DNA from: Polynucleobacter campilacus
GTDB taxonomy: Bacteria > Pseudomonadota > Gammaproteobacteria > Burkholderiales > Burkholderiaceae
Assembly (NCBI RefSeq): GCF_002206625.1
Contig: NZ_NGUP01000003.1
Coordinates: 704,968-768,967, forward strand
Direction: 5' to 3'
DNA length: 64,000 nt
In this document: in pieces, positions 55,820 through 64,000 of the stretch
Position numbering within the stretch: position 1 is the first letter of the stretch
Layout: each line of letters begins with the position of its first letter
The notes under the pieces: generated by a model
What the model saw: the letters and a program-made list of their open reading frames with translations, nothing else
Told to the model about the DNA's origin: nothing
Database searches by the model: none
Made by a program: the position numbers and the translations under genes

Positions 55820-56979
55820 TCTTGGCGCAATGGCTGCAGGATGATTTTGGATTCTTCCGAGTCTTTAACTATATTACCTTTAGAGCGGTGATGGCAACAG
55901 TTACCGCTTTGTTAATCGGCTTAGCTGCTGGTCCATGGGTCATTCGTAAATTGACTGCCTTAAAAATGGGCCAAGCTGTTCGTACTGATGGACCACAAAC
56001 TCATTTAGTCAAATCAGGCACCCCAACAATGGGTGGAGTTTTGATCTTGATTGGTATTTTTTTTTCTTGCATGTTATGGGCAGATTTAAGCAATCGTTTT
56101 ATTTGGATTGTGATGATTGTCACTTTCGGATTTGGTGCAATTGGCTGGGTAGATGACTATCGTAAGGTTGCTCATAAAGACCCTAAGGGAATGGCTTCTC
56201 GAGAAAAATTCCTTTGGCAAACTTTGATTGGTTTATTTGCTGCGATTTATTTGGCATTCTCAGTATCGGAAGTAAATAACCTTAAAGTGCTCCAACTTTT
56301 CTATGAATGGTTAAGGAGTGGTTTTGCATTAGATCTTCCAGCAAAAACCAACTTGCTCTTACCATTCATTAAGGAGGTTAGTTATCCACTGGGGATGATG
56401 GGCTTCATCATCTTGAGCTACTTGGTGATTGTTGGTAGTAGTAATGCAGTGAATCTAACCGATGGCCTCGATGGTTTAGTGATCATGCCTGTCATACTGG
56501 TCGGCGCTGCATTAGGTGCATTTGCTTATGTGATGGGTAATGCCATCTATGCCAAATATTTATTGTTCCCTTATATCCCGGGTGCTGGTGAGTTATTGAT
56601 CTTTTGTGGCGCCATGGGTGGAGCGGGCTTAGCTTTCCTTTGGTTCAACGCCCATCCAGCGCAAGTCTTTATGGGTGACGTTGGAGCACTTGCTTTGGGC
56701 GGAGCACTTGGAACTATTGCAGTAATTGTGCGCCAAGAGATTGTGCTCTTTGTCATGGGTGGAATATTTGTTGCAGAAACAGTTTCGGTAATGCTGCAAG
56801 TATTTTGGTTCAAATTAACTAAAAAATATTCTGGTGAAGGCCGTCGTATTTTCCGCATGGCTCCACTACATCATCATTTTGAGCTGGGTGGCTGGAAAGA
56901 GACGCAAGTCGTTGTTCGTTTCTGGATCATTACCATCCTATTGGTATTAATTGGCTTATCTAGCCTGAAATTACGGTGA
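55810..56979 (+). CDS. mraY: Phospho-MurNAc-pentapeptide transferase MraY
   Basis: A 389-residue polytopic enzyme. Catalytic aspartates are in [17 protein letters not shown] and NLTDGLDGL; the [11 protein letters not shown] block closes the active site. KSGTPTMGG near residue 70 is diagnostic. It forms lipid I from UDP-MurNAc-pentapeptide and undecaprenyl phosphate. An AGAGGAGG-like ribosome site lies within the murF end. Confidence 0.96.
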   Translation: MLLILAQWLQDDFGFFRVFNYITFRAVMATVTALLIGLAAGPWVIRKLTALKMGQAVRTDGPQTHLVKSGTPTMGGVLILIGIFFSCMLWADLSNRFIWIVMIVTFGFGAIGWVDDYRKVAHKDPKGMASREKFLWQTLIGLFAAIYLAFSVSEVNNLKVLQLFYEWLRSGFALDLPAKTNLLLPFIKEVSYPLGMMGFIILSYLVIVGSSNAVNLTDGLDGLVIMPVILVGAALGAFAYVMGNAIYAKYLLFPYIPGAGELLIFCGAMGGAGLAFLWFNAHPAQVFMGDVGALALGGALGTIAVIVRQEIVLFVMGGIFVAETVSVMLQVFWFKLTKKYSGEGRRIFRMAPLHHHFELGGWKETQVVVRFWIITILLVLIGLSSLKLR

Positions 56980-58616
56980 GCCTAAAAGTAAATATGCTGA
57001 ACTTACAAAATACTTTCGCTAATCCTACTTTGGTAGATGATGCAGGCTATCAATCCCCCCACCGATTTTTGATTATGGGACTGGGCGAGTCTGGTGTTGC
57101 GATGACTAAGTGGTGCCTACTTAATGGAGCCACCGTTCGTTTGATAGATACACGTGACCAATCTCAGTTTTCTGAGCGCCAGAATGCTTGGCTTGATGAA
57201 TTGAAAATAGCTGGATTAAAAGATATTCAGTTTGGACCATTGAGCGATGAGCTGTTGGCTGAGATTGATGTTATTGGCATCAGTCCTGGCTTATCCCCAC
57301 TTCAAGAGCCAACTAAACCATTCTTGGAGAAGGCTAGAAAAGCCAAGATTGATGTGTGGAGTGAGATCGAATTTTTTGCGCGTGCAATTGCTGATTTAGA
57401 TCGTATGGCAAAGGTAAATCATTCTCCTTATTCATCAGTAGTCTTGGCCATTACCGGCACCAATGGAAAAACAACTACTACCGCCCTAACAGGACGACTC
57501 TGCGAGCGGGCTGGCAAGAAGGTTGCGGTAGCCGGAAATATCAGCCCTGCAGCATTAGATAAGCTGATGGCCTGCCTAAATGAGGCTGACCAAATTGAAG
57601 ATATGCCCGATATCTGGGTGCTTGAATTATCTAGTTTCCAATTGGTTTACACAGATAACCTCAACGCAACTGCAGCCACTGTTCTCAATATCACCCAGGA
57701 TCATTTAGATTGGCATGGTGACATGCATGCGTACGCAGATGCAAAAGGAAAAATATTTGGTGCAGACACTATTTGCGTCTTAAATCGCGATGACTCTGTA
57801 GTGATGAATTTACTTTCTGATGATCAAAAAGCAGACAAGTCGATTGTGACTTTTGGTTCTAATACCCCCGATGAGCAGGGTGCTTTTGGTATCGAGCATG
57901 ACTTAAGAGCAGGCGGAATTGACTGGCTAGTGTGGGCAGAGGTAGATGAAGATAATGAGCCAAAGCCAAAACGCCGTCGCAAATCAAGTGCCATTGAAGA
58001 GGATGAACCGTTACACTTGAAGCGTTTAATACCGGCTGACGCACTCAGAATTCGTGGTCGTCATAATGCCTTGAACGCACTAGCAGCACTGGCATTAGCG
58101 AGATCTGCTAACTTGCCTATGAATGTTCTTCTACATGGGTTGCGCGATTATCACGGGGAGCCACATCGAGTTCAGAGTGTTGCGATAGTCGATGATGTCG
58201 AATATATCGATGACAGTAAGGGCACTAACGTCGGTGCGACTGTAGCCGCCCTAAATGGTTTGGGTGGCAATGAATCCGCTAAGAGGATTTGGTTGATTGC
58301 AGGCGGCGACGGAAAAGGACAAGACTTTAGCCCGTTACGCGAACCTGCTCTACGTTTTGTTAAGGGCGTTTTCTTGATTGGCAAAGATGGCGCTGCAATT
58401 GGCGAGGCTATCGGTCGGGAAGTACCTTGCACAATCAGTGGCACTCTAGAGCTTGCTGTCAGAACAGCCGCAGAACAAGCGCAGTCTGGCGATTTGGTCT
58501 TGCTTTCTCCAGCATGTGCGAGCTTTGACCAATTCAAAGATTATGTTGCCCGTGCTCACGCATTTGTTAGTGAGGTTGAGGAGCTGGGAATGCGTTTTGA
58601 GGGAGTGCAAGCGTGA
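56976..58616 (+). CDS. murD: UDP-MurNAc-L-alanine:D-glutamate ligase MurD
   Basis: A 546-residue Mur ligase, about 100 residues longer than E. coli MurD. GTG at 56976 overlaps the mraY stop (GTGA); an ATG at 56994 is the alternative. The P-loop is [17 protein letters not shown], and [15 protein letters not shown] is the Mur-ligase C-terminal block. Around residues 321-345 there is an unusual highly charged insert (acidic, then KPKRRRK, then acidic). It adds D-Glu to UDP-MurNAc-L-Ala. Confidence 0.94.
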   Translation: MSLKVNMLNLQNTFANPTLVDDAGYQSPHRFLIMGLGESGVAMTKWCLLNGATVRLIDTRDQSQFSERQNAWLDELKIAGLKDIQFGPLSDELLAEIDVIGISPGLSPLQEPTKPFLEKARKAKIDVWSEIEFFARAIADLDRMAKVNHSPYSSVVLAITGTNGKTTTTALTGRLCERAGKKVAVAGNISPAALDKLMACLNEADQIEDMPDIWVLELSSFQLVYTDNLNATAATVLNITQDHLDWHGDMHAYADAKGKIFGADTICVLNRDDSVVMNLLSDDQKADKSIVTFGSNTPDEQGAFGIEHDLRAGGIDWLVWAEVDEDNEPKPKRRRKSSAIEEDEPLHLKRLIPADALRIRGRHNALNALAALALARSANLPMNVLLHGLRDYHGEPHRVQSVAIVDDVEYIDDSKGTNVGATVAALNGLGGNESAKRIWLIAGGDGKGQDFSPLREPALRFVKGVFLIGKDGAAIGEAIGREVPCTISGTLELAVRTAAEQAQSGDLVLLSPACASFDQFKDYVARAHAFVSEVEELGMRFEGVQA

Positions 58617-59884
58617 ATCTAAAAGATAAGCTTTTTCCAGACAACCGCCTAGGCTTGGATCGCTTCTGGAATTTTTCTCGAGGCGGTATTGATAACTTCC
58701 GCACTGGATTAAGGGACGCGGTATCCGGAGTTGAGCAAACTCGTTCACGCATGATGGAATACGATCAGTTGCTTGTATGGGCAGTCCTTTCTCTGATGTT
58801 GATCGGTTTGGTAATGGTGTACTCAGCATCTATTACTTTGGCGGATGGTCCTAAGTATGCAAACTACAGCAGTAATTTTTTCTTAATTCGTCATACGATC
58901 TCGTTGGCAATTGCTATTGGAGTCGGTATTTGGACTTTTAAGATCCCAACCAAGATGTGGGATCGTTATTCCCCTCTGATTTTTGGTTTTACCGTGCTGC
59001 TATTAATTGCAGTGTTAATTCCAGGTATTGGTAAAGGCGTCAACGGGGCTAAGCGCTGGATTCCGCTGGGCTTAATGAACTTCCAACCATCTGAGTTAAT
59101 GAAGTTTGCAGCTATTATTTTTGCAGCAAGCTACACAGTTCAACGTCAAGAATATTTGCAATCTTTTGTTAAGGGTATGCTGCCAATGGGTATTGCAGTT
59201 GCTCTAGTTGGCGGCCTCTTGATGGCTGAGCCTGATATGGGCGCATTCATAGTAGTCGCTTTAATTGCATTTGGAATTTTGTTCTTGGGTGGCATTAATG
59301 CTAAGTTATTTGGTGGATTGATTTTTGTTGGAATTGCAAGTGCCGTCACGATTATTGCACTCTCCCCCTTTAGACAAAAACGAATCATGGCTTTTGTTGA
59401 TCCATGGCAGGCAGATAATGCAGCCAACAAGGCTTATCAGTTAACACATTCCTTGATGGCCTTTGGTCGTGGTGAGTGGTTTGGTACTGGGCTTGGTGGC
59501 AGTGTAGAGAAATTACATTACCTACCTGAAGCACATACCGATTTCATCATGGCGGTGATTGGTGAAGAGTTGGGCTTCGTTGGTGTGGTTGTGATGATCT
59601 TCTTGTTCTATTGGATCGTACGACGCGCTTTCTTAATTGGGCGTACTGCTTTGCAATTAGATCGGAGTTTTGCTGGTCTTGCAGCTAAGGGCGTGGCCAT
59701 CTGGATTGGTTGGCAAGCTTTTATTAATATGGGCGTGAACTTAGGCTTATTGCCAACCAAGGGTTTGACATTGCCATTAGTAAGTTATGGCGGATCTGCA
59801 ATTTTGATGAATACCATTGCGATTGCAATGCTGCTTCGTATTGATTATGAGAATCGTATTTTGATGCGTGGAGGGAAGTTGTGA
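58613..59884 (+). CDS. ftsW: Septal peptidoglycan glycosyltransferase FtsW
   Basis: A 423-residue SEDS-family protein from a GTG start overlapping murD. About 55 cytoplasmic residues precede the first of some ten membrane spans (LVWAVLSLMLIGLVMVYSAS). NGAKRWIPLGLMNFQPSELMKF and the C-terminal GLTLPLVSYGGSAILMN are SEDS signatures. It polymerises lipid II at the septum with FtsI. It overlaps murG by 4 bp. Confidence 0.95.
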   Translation: MNLKDKLFPDNRLGLDRFWNFSRGGIDNFRTGLRDAVSGVEQTRSRMMEYDQLLVWAVLSLMLIGLVMVYSASITLADGPKYANYSSNFFLIRHTISLAIAIGVGIWTFKIPTKMWDRYSPLIFGFTVLLLIAVLIPGIGKGVNGAKRWIPLGLMNFQPSELMKFAAIIFAASYTVQRQEYLQSFVKGMLPMGIAVALVGGLLMAEPDMGAFIVVALIAFGILFLGGINAKLFGGLIFVGIASAVTIIALSPFRQKRIMAFVDPWQADNAANKAYQLTHSLMAFGRGEWFGTGLGGSVEKLHYLPEAHTDFIMAVIGEELGFVGVVVMIFLFYWIVRRAFLIGRTALQLDRSFAGLAAKGVAIWIGWQAFINMGVNLGLLPTKGLTLPLVSYGGSAILMNTIAIAMLLRIDYENRILMRGGKL

Positions 59885-60954
59885 CAAAACCCTCGATTTT
59901 GGTGATGGCTGGTGGTACTGGTGGGCATATCTTCCCGGGCCTTGCTGTCGCTGAATATTTGCGGATCTGCGGCTGGAATGTTTCATGGTTAGGTAATCAA
60001 AATGGTATGGAATATCGCTTGGTGAAGTCTTGCGATTTTCCATTTGAAGCGGTGGAATTTGGTGGTTTGCGTGGTAAAGGCCTCAAAGCTAAATTGATGT
60101 TACCAATCAATTTAATGCGCGCCTGTATTCAAAGCTGGAAGATTATGCGTCGTTTAAAACCATCTGTAGTCTTAGGTATGGGTGGTTACATTAGCTTTCC
60201 AGGTGGTTTAGTAACTAAATTATTAAAGCGTCCTTTAGTGTTGCATGAAGCTAATTCTGTAGCAGGTAGCGCTAATCAAGCCCTTGCCAGAATTGCAATG
60301 CGCACATTAACGGGTTTTCCGAATACGATGGCGAATGCTGAGTGGGTTGGTAATCCAATACGTGAAGAATTTGATCACATCCAAAAACCAGCACTGCGTT
60401 ATGAGCAGCGTCAAGGCCCCTTATCTATCTTGGTGGTGGGTGGCAGTTTAGGCGCAGCTGCTTTAAATGAAAACATTCCCGCAGCATTGAAATTGATTTC
60501 TAAAGATGCGCGCCCTACGGTCATTCATCAAGCGGGTGATAAGCATTTGGCTGACTTGCAAAAGCGCTATGCTGATTTAGGAGTTGAGGCCAAGGTTCTT
60601 CCCTTTATTGATGATATGCCCTCTGCTTATGCACAGGCAGACCTTGTGATTTGCCGTGCCGGAGCAATGACGGTATCAGAGCTATCTGCGTGCGGCGTTG
60701 CCTCTTGCTTAATTCCTTTCCCATTTGCAATTGATGATCATCAAACTGCTAATGCAAAATTTTTAGCTGATGCGGATGCGGCTATTTTATTGCCACAGCA
60801 AAATCTCAATCCACAAGATTTAGCATTGATGATTCAAAACTTTAATCGTGCGGATCTAAAGGAAATAGCCTTACGTGCGCACGCTTTAGCTAAACCACAT
60901 GCAACTCAGCGAGTGGCTGAGGTTTGTGCTGATTGTGCAGGAGTGGGCGTATGA
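59881..60954 (+). CDS. murG: Lipid II synthase, N-acetylglucosaminyltransferase MurG
   Basis: A 357-residue GT28 enzyme from GTG 59881, overlapping fts[19 protein letters not shown] binds the lipid phosphate, and [19 protein letters not shown] with [14 protein letters not shown] forms the UDP-GlcNAc site. It adds GlcNAc to lipid I at the inner membrane face. The ATGA at 60951-60954 couples it to murC. Confidence 0.96.
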   Translation: MTKPSILVMAGGTGGHIFPGLAVAEYLRICGWNVSWLGNQNGMEYRLVKSCDFPFEAVEFGGLRGKGLKAKLMLPINLMRACIQSWKIMRRLKPSVVLGMGGYISFPGGLVTKLLKRPLVLHEANSVAGSANQALARIAMRTLTGFPNTMANAEWVGNPIREEFDHIQKPALRYEQRQGPLSILVVGGSLGAAALNENIPAALKLISKDARPTVIHQAGDKHLADLQKRYADLGVEAKVLPFIDDMPSAYAQADLVICRAGAMTVSELSACGVASCLIPFPFAIDDHQTANAKFLADADAAILLPQQNLNPQDLALMIQNFNRADLKEIALRAHALAKPHATQRVAEVCADCAGVGV

Positions 60955-62387
60955 AACATATCGTGCAGCAAATCCATTTCATCGGTATTGGCGGTGCTGG
61001 CATGAGCGGCATAGCTGAAGTATTGCTGAATTTAGGTTATCAAGTATCTGGATCTGATTTGGCTGATGGCATGGTAACAAAGCGCTTAAAGGAATTGGGC
61101 GCAGTCATTCATATTGGCCATGATCCTAAAAATATTGGTACCGCAGAAGCGGTGGTCATTTCAACTGCTGTAGCTGGAAATAACCCTGAGGTTCTGGCGG
61201 CACGTGCAGCTAAGATTCCGGTGATTCAGCGAGCGGTGATGTTGGGTGAGTTAATGCGTTTAAAGCAAGGTATCGCTATTGCCGGAACTCACGGCAAGAC
61301 CACTACAACGAGTCTGGTTGCTTCTGTGTTGGCTGAAGGCGGTCTAGATCCAACCTTTGTCATTGGCGGTAAGTTGAATTCTGCAGGCGCTAATGCTCGT
61401 TTAGGTCGCGGAGATTTCATTGTGGTCGAAGCGGATGAATCTGATGCTTCATTCTTACAGCTTTTCCCAGCAATGGAAGTCGTTACCAATATTGATGCTG
61501 ATCATATGGATACCTATCAGCACGATATGGCGAGATTGAAGCAAGCCTTCGTGCAATTTATTCAGCGTATGCCGTTTTATGGTGTAGCAGTGTTATGTAT
61601 TGATGATGCTAATGTGCGCGACATCATTCCATTTGTATCTCAGCCCGTGCTGCGTTACGGGTTATCAGAAGATGCAGATATAAAAGCTAGTAATGTGCGC
61701 GCCGATGGAACCCGTATGCACTTTACGGTAGAGCGTCGCACAGTTCGTAGGCACGGTAATAAGCCCGGACCGCTGAATGTGACGCTCAACTTGCCTGGTT
61801 TGCACAATGTACGTAACGCTTTAGCTGCAATTGGTATTGCTACAGAGCTAGGCGTTGGCGATGAGGCTATTACCAAAGCACTCTCTGAATTTAGTGGTGT
61901 TGGTCGTCGCTTCCAGCGTTATGGCGAAATTACCCTAGCTTCTGGAGGTAGCTTCACATTAATCGATGATTATGGGCACCATCCAGTAGAGATGGCAGCA
62001 ACCTTAGAGGCCGCTCGAGGCGCCTTCCCAGATCGCCGTTTGGTATTAGCGTTTCAGCCACATCGCTTTACTAGAACACGAGATTGTTTCGGAGAGTTTG
62101 TTCAGGTCCTCAGAAATTTTGACGCCTTAGTATTGACTGAGGTTTATCCGGCCGGAGAAGCAAAAATTCCAGGTGCGGATGGCAAGAGTTTGATGAAGGC
62201 GGTACTTGCAGAAGAGAAGATTGCAAAGCGCTCCTTAAATTCTGCCGCTGTAGTGTTTGCGGCCAATATTACTGAGATGCCAGAAAAGTTATCTCAGGTG
62301 TTAAAAGACGGCGATGTCTTAATTACGATGGGCGCTGGATCAATTTCAGCGTTGCCACATACCTTGGCGGAGGCAAAGAGTGTCTAA
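60951..62387 (+). CDS. murC: UDP-MurNAc:L-alanine ligase MurC
   Basis: A 478-residue Mur ligase from ATG 60951 ([12 protein letters not shown]), with GGAG 8 bases upstream; a reading from 60933 would only add six residues inside mur[18 protein letters not shown] and [17 protein letters not shown] are diagnostic, and [14 protein letters not shown] is the C-terminal MurC block. It starts the peptide stem by adding L-Ala. Confidence 0.95.
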   Translation: MKHIVQQIHFIGIGGAGMSGIAEVLLNLGYQVSGSDLADGMVTKRLKELGAVIHIGHDPKNIGTAEAVVISTAVAGNNPEVLAARAAKIPVIQRAVMLGELMRLKQGIAIAGTHGKTTTTSLVASVLAEGGLDPTFVIGGKLNSAGANARLGRGDFIVVEADESDASFLQLFPAMEVVTNIDADHMDTYQHDMARLKQAFVQFIQRMPFYGVAVLCIDDANVRDIIPFVSQPVLRYGLSEDADIKASNVRADGTRMHFTVERRTVRRHGNKPGPLNVTLNLPGLHNVRNALAAIGIATELGVGDEAITKALSEFSGVGRRFQRYGEITLASGGSFTLIDDYGHHPVEMAATLEAARGAFPDRRLVLAFQPHRFTRTRDCFGEFVQVLRNFDALVLTEVYPAGEAKIPGADGKSLMKAVLAEEKIAKRSLNSAAVVFAANITEMPEKLSQVLKDGDVLITMGAGSISALPHTLAEAKSV

Positions 62388-63393
62388 GTTAGATACAGGC
62401 CTTGGCGCGTGGGGTGATCGCGTGAAGTCTCAGCTATCCAAGTTGGATGTCAAATCACTTGGCCGCGTTGGAGTGCTATTAGGTGGGCGTTCTGGTGAGC
62501 GAGAAATTTCACTGATGTCAGGTAATGGTGTTTTGGAGGCTTTACGTTCTAAGGGTGTTGACGCCCACGCTTTTGATCCAGGCCTAAGATGCCCAACAGA
62601 ACTAGTAAAAGAAAAATTTGATCGTGTATTCATCTCTTTGCATGGTCGCTATGGTGAAGATGGAACAATCCAAGGTTTATTAGACTTATTGAATCTGCCT
62701 TATACCGGTAGCGGTGTATTGGCTTCTGCTTTATCAATTGACAAGATTGCAACTAAACAAATTTGGTTAAGCAATGGTTTATCAACTCCAGAGTTTGAAG
62801 AGCTCACTGTAGATAGCGACTGGAATGCAGTCGTTAAAAAATTAGGGCTGCCCTTAATTGTGAAGCCAGCACATGAAGGCTCTTCACTTGGCTTAACTAA
62901 GGTGAAGTCTGTAGATGAATTACCGGCCGCCTACGAACTTGCTGCAGGATTAGATAAAAAAGTGATTGCTGAGACTTATATTGTGGGTGATGAGTTAACG
63001 TGCCCATTGGTTGGTCAGGGCAACACAGCAGAAGTATTGCCGGTGATTAAAATTATTCCGCCGCAAGCCAATTACGACTTTCATCACAAGTATTTCTCAA
63101 ATGAAACCCAATACTTGTGCCCCACTGGGCTTGCTCCTGAGGTCAATGAGTGCGTTCAAGCATTAGCTTTGGCTGCCTATAGAACTTTGGGTTGCCGCAC
63201 ATGGGGCCGTGCTGATGTGATGCTAGATCAAAAAACTGGTAAACCTTATTTACTGGAGATGAATACCTCACCAGGCATGACTTCACATTCCTTGGTGCCA
63301 ATGGCAGCCAAAGCTGCTGGTGTTAGTTATGCAGACTTAGTCTTGTGGTTGCTCAATCAAACTATGCAACAAAAAGAGGGTACTACTGCATGA
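62380..63393 (+). CDS. ddl: D-alanine--D-alanine ligase
   Basis: A 337-residue ATP-grasp enzyme, with about 30 extra N-terminal residues relative to E. coli DdlB. The start is GTG 62380, overlapping murC by 8 bp. [18 protein letters not shown] opens the core; [35 protein letters not shown] and [20 protein letters not shown] are diagnostic. It provides D-Ala-D-Ala for MurF. It overlaps ftsQ by 4 bp. Confidence 0.94.
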   Translation: MSKLDTGLGAWGDRVKSQLSKLDVKSLGRVGVLLGGRSGEREISLMSGNGVLEALRSKGVDAHAFDPGLRCPTELVKEKFDRVFISLHGRYGEDGTIQGLLDLLNLPYTGSGVLASALSIDKIATKQIWLSNGLSTPEFEELTVDSDWNAVVKKLGLPLIVKPAHEGSSLGLTKVKSVDELPAAYELAAGLDKKVIAETYIVGDELTCPLVGQGNTAEVLPVIKIIPPQANYDFHHKYFSNETQYLCPTGLAPEVNECVQALALAAYRTLGCRTWGRADVMLDQKTGKPYLLEMNTSPGMTSHSLVPMAAKAAGVSYADLVLWLLNQTMQQKEGTTA

Positions 63394-64000
63394 GTACGCT
63401 TTTAGACCGATTCGGAGAGATCTTCTCTGCCATCATGTCTCCCCTTTGGAATCATCCTGAGCGGATGCAAAAGCTTAGCCGTTTCTTGATACGCTGCCTC
63501 ATCGTGATAGTTGTAGTTGGGGCTCTGATTTGGTTAAGCCAGAGACCTGTCTTTACTTTGAAGCAAATTCAGGTGGAGCCTGTTGCTGGACAAACACTTC
63601 AGCATATTAATAAATCTCTCGTGAAGCGTCAGGTAATCGAAACCGTGCAAGGTAATTTCTTTAGCGTACGTTTAGAAGATGTGAAACGGGGTTTTGAGAG
63701 CATGCCTTGGGTGCGACACGCTAATGTCCGTCGAGTTTGGCCTAATGGATTGATTGTCAATATTGAAGAGCAAAAGCCATTTGCTATTTGGGGCGGAGAA
63801 GGTAGCAACACTTTAATGAATTCATATGGTGAGCTGTTTGCTGGTCGTGTTTCTGAGATTGTGGATGACAAACGCCTTCTGGATTTTTCAGGCCCAGATG
63901 ATGCTGGTAAGGAGGTGATGAGTCTTTATGAAAAAGCCAATAACTGGTTTAAACCTTGGAATGCTGAAGTTGTCAGTCTAGCGTTAACTGAGCGTTACGC
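63390..64000 (+). CDS. ftsQ: Cell division protein FtsQ, N-terminal part (cut by window edge)
   Basis: An ATG at 63390 overlapping the ddl stop opens a frame that runs off the right edge after about 203 residues. A cytoplasmic tail and one membrane span ([18 protein letters not shown]) are followed by a POTRA-like domain ([19 protein letters not shown], then [19 protein letters not shown]). FtsQ bridges FtsL/FtsB to the divisome in the periplasm. Position after ddl is as in E. coli. Confidence 0.93.
   Translation, partial: MSTLLDRFGEIFSAIMSPLWNHPERMQKLSRFLIRCLIVIVVVGALIWLSQRPVFTLKQIQVEPVAGQTLQHINKSLVKRQVIETVQGNFFSVRLEDVKRGFESMPWVRHANVRRVWPNGLIVNIEEQKPFAIWGGEGSNTLMNSYGELFAGRVSEIVDDKRLLDFSGPDDAGKEVMSLYEKANNWFKPWNAEVVSLALTERY

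Overview
The window looks like a betaproteobacterial chromosome segment, most likely Polynucleobacter or a close relative in the Burkholderiaceae. This is an inference from gene content and order: petABC followed by sspAB, an rpe-trpEGDC operon, a bioAFD/bioB locus beside coq7, a phasin gene, and a tightly packed mraZ-to-ftsQ cell-wall cluster with moderate GC and very short intergenic gaps. No database search was possible. Almost the whole window is coding. I saw no insertion sequence, prophage, CRISPR array or rRNA.

Layout. 1-5174: a cut TPR gene, then two large convergent genes for TPR-O-GlcNAc-transferase-like (GT41) proteins. 5499-8693: glutamate/aspartate-type ABC importer gltIJKL. 8707-10329 (minus): membrane-anchored HtrA-type protease and mscL. 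10467-14442: cytochrome bc1 (petABC), then sspA and sspB. 14457-19107: an accessory patch around a tRNA-Thr, with a frameshifted FkbM methyltransferase, a fucosyltransferase-like enzyme, a SAM methyltransferase, a DxD glycosyltransferase, an exostosin-like protein and a convergent 2OG-Fe(II) oxygenase. 19125-22914: MHS-type transporter, phasin, rmuC, grxD. 22998-28555 (minus): a third TPR-GT41 gene directly behind hemA-prfA-prmC. 28557-34528: small membrane protein, ung, M61 peptidase, dsbC, a UbiH-type hydroxylase and ychF. 34601-40258: a winged-helix regulator, an unknown membrane protein, and rpe-trpE-trpG-trpD-trpC. 40308-49085: apaG, a tiny membrane ORF, mltA, enoyl-CoA hydratase, M20 amidohydrolase, bioAFD/bioB and coq7. 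49398-64000: mraZ-rsmH-ftsL-ftsI-murE-murF-mraY-murD-ftsW-murG-murC-ddl-ftsQ (cut by the right edge). From ftsL onward each gene overlaps its predecessor by a few bases.

Most of the window is core housekeeping. The unusual material is the glycosylation theme. There are three TPR-GT41 proteins that keep the two OGT histidines, one with three and a half almost identical 102-bp repeat units. There is also a mixed glycan-tailoring cluster containing a gene broken by one missing G in a G-run. The dcw leader is also notable: it holds a LexA-type dyad, a second dyad, and an MraZ box whose first repeat touches the -10 element.
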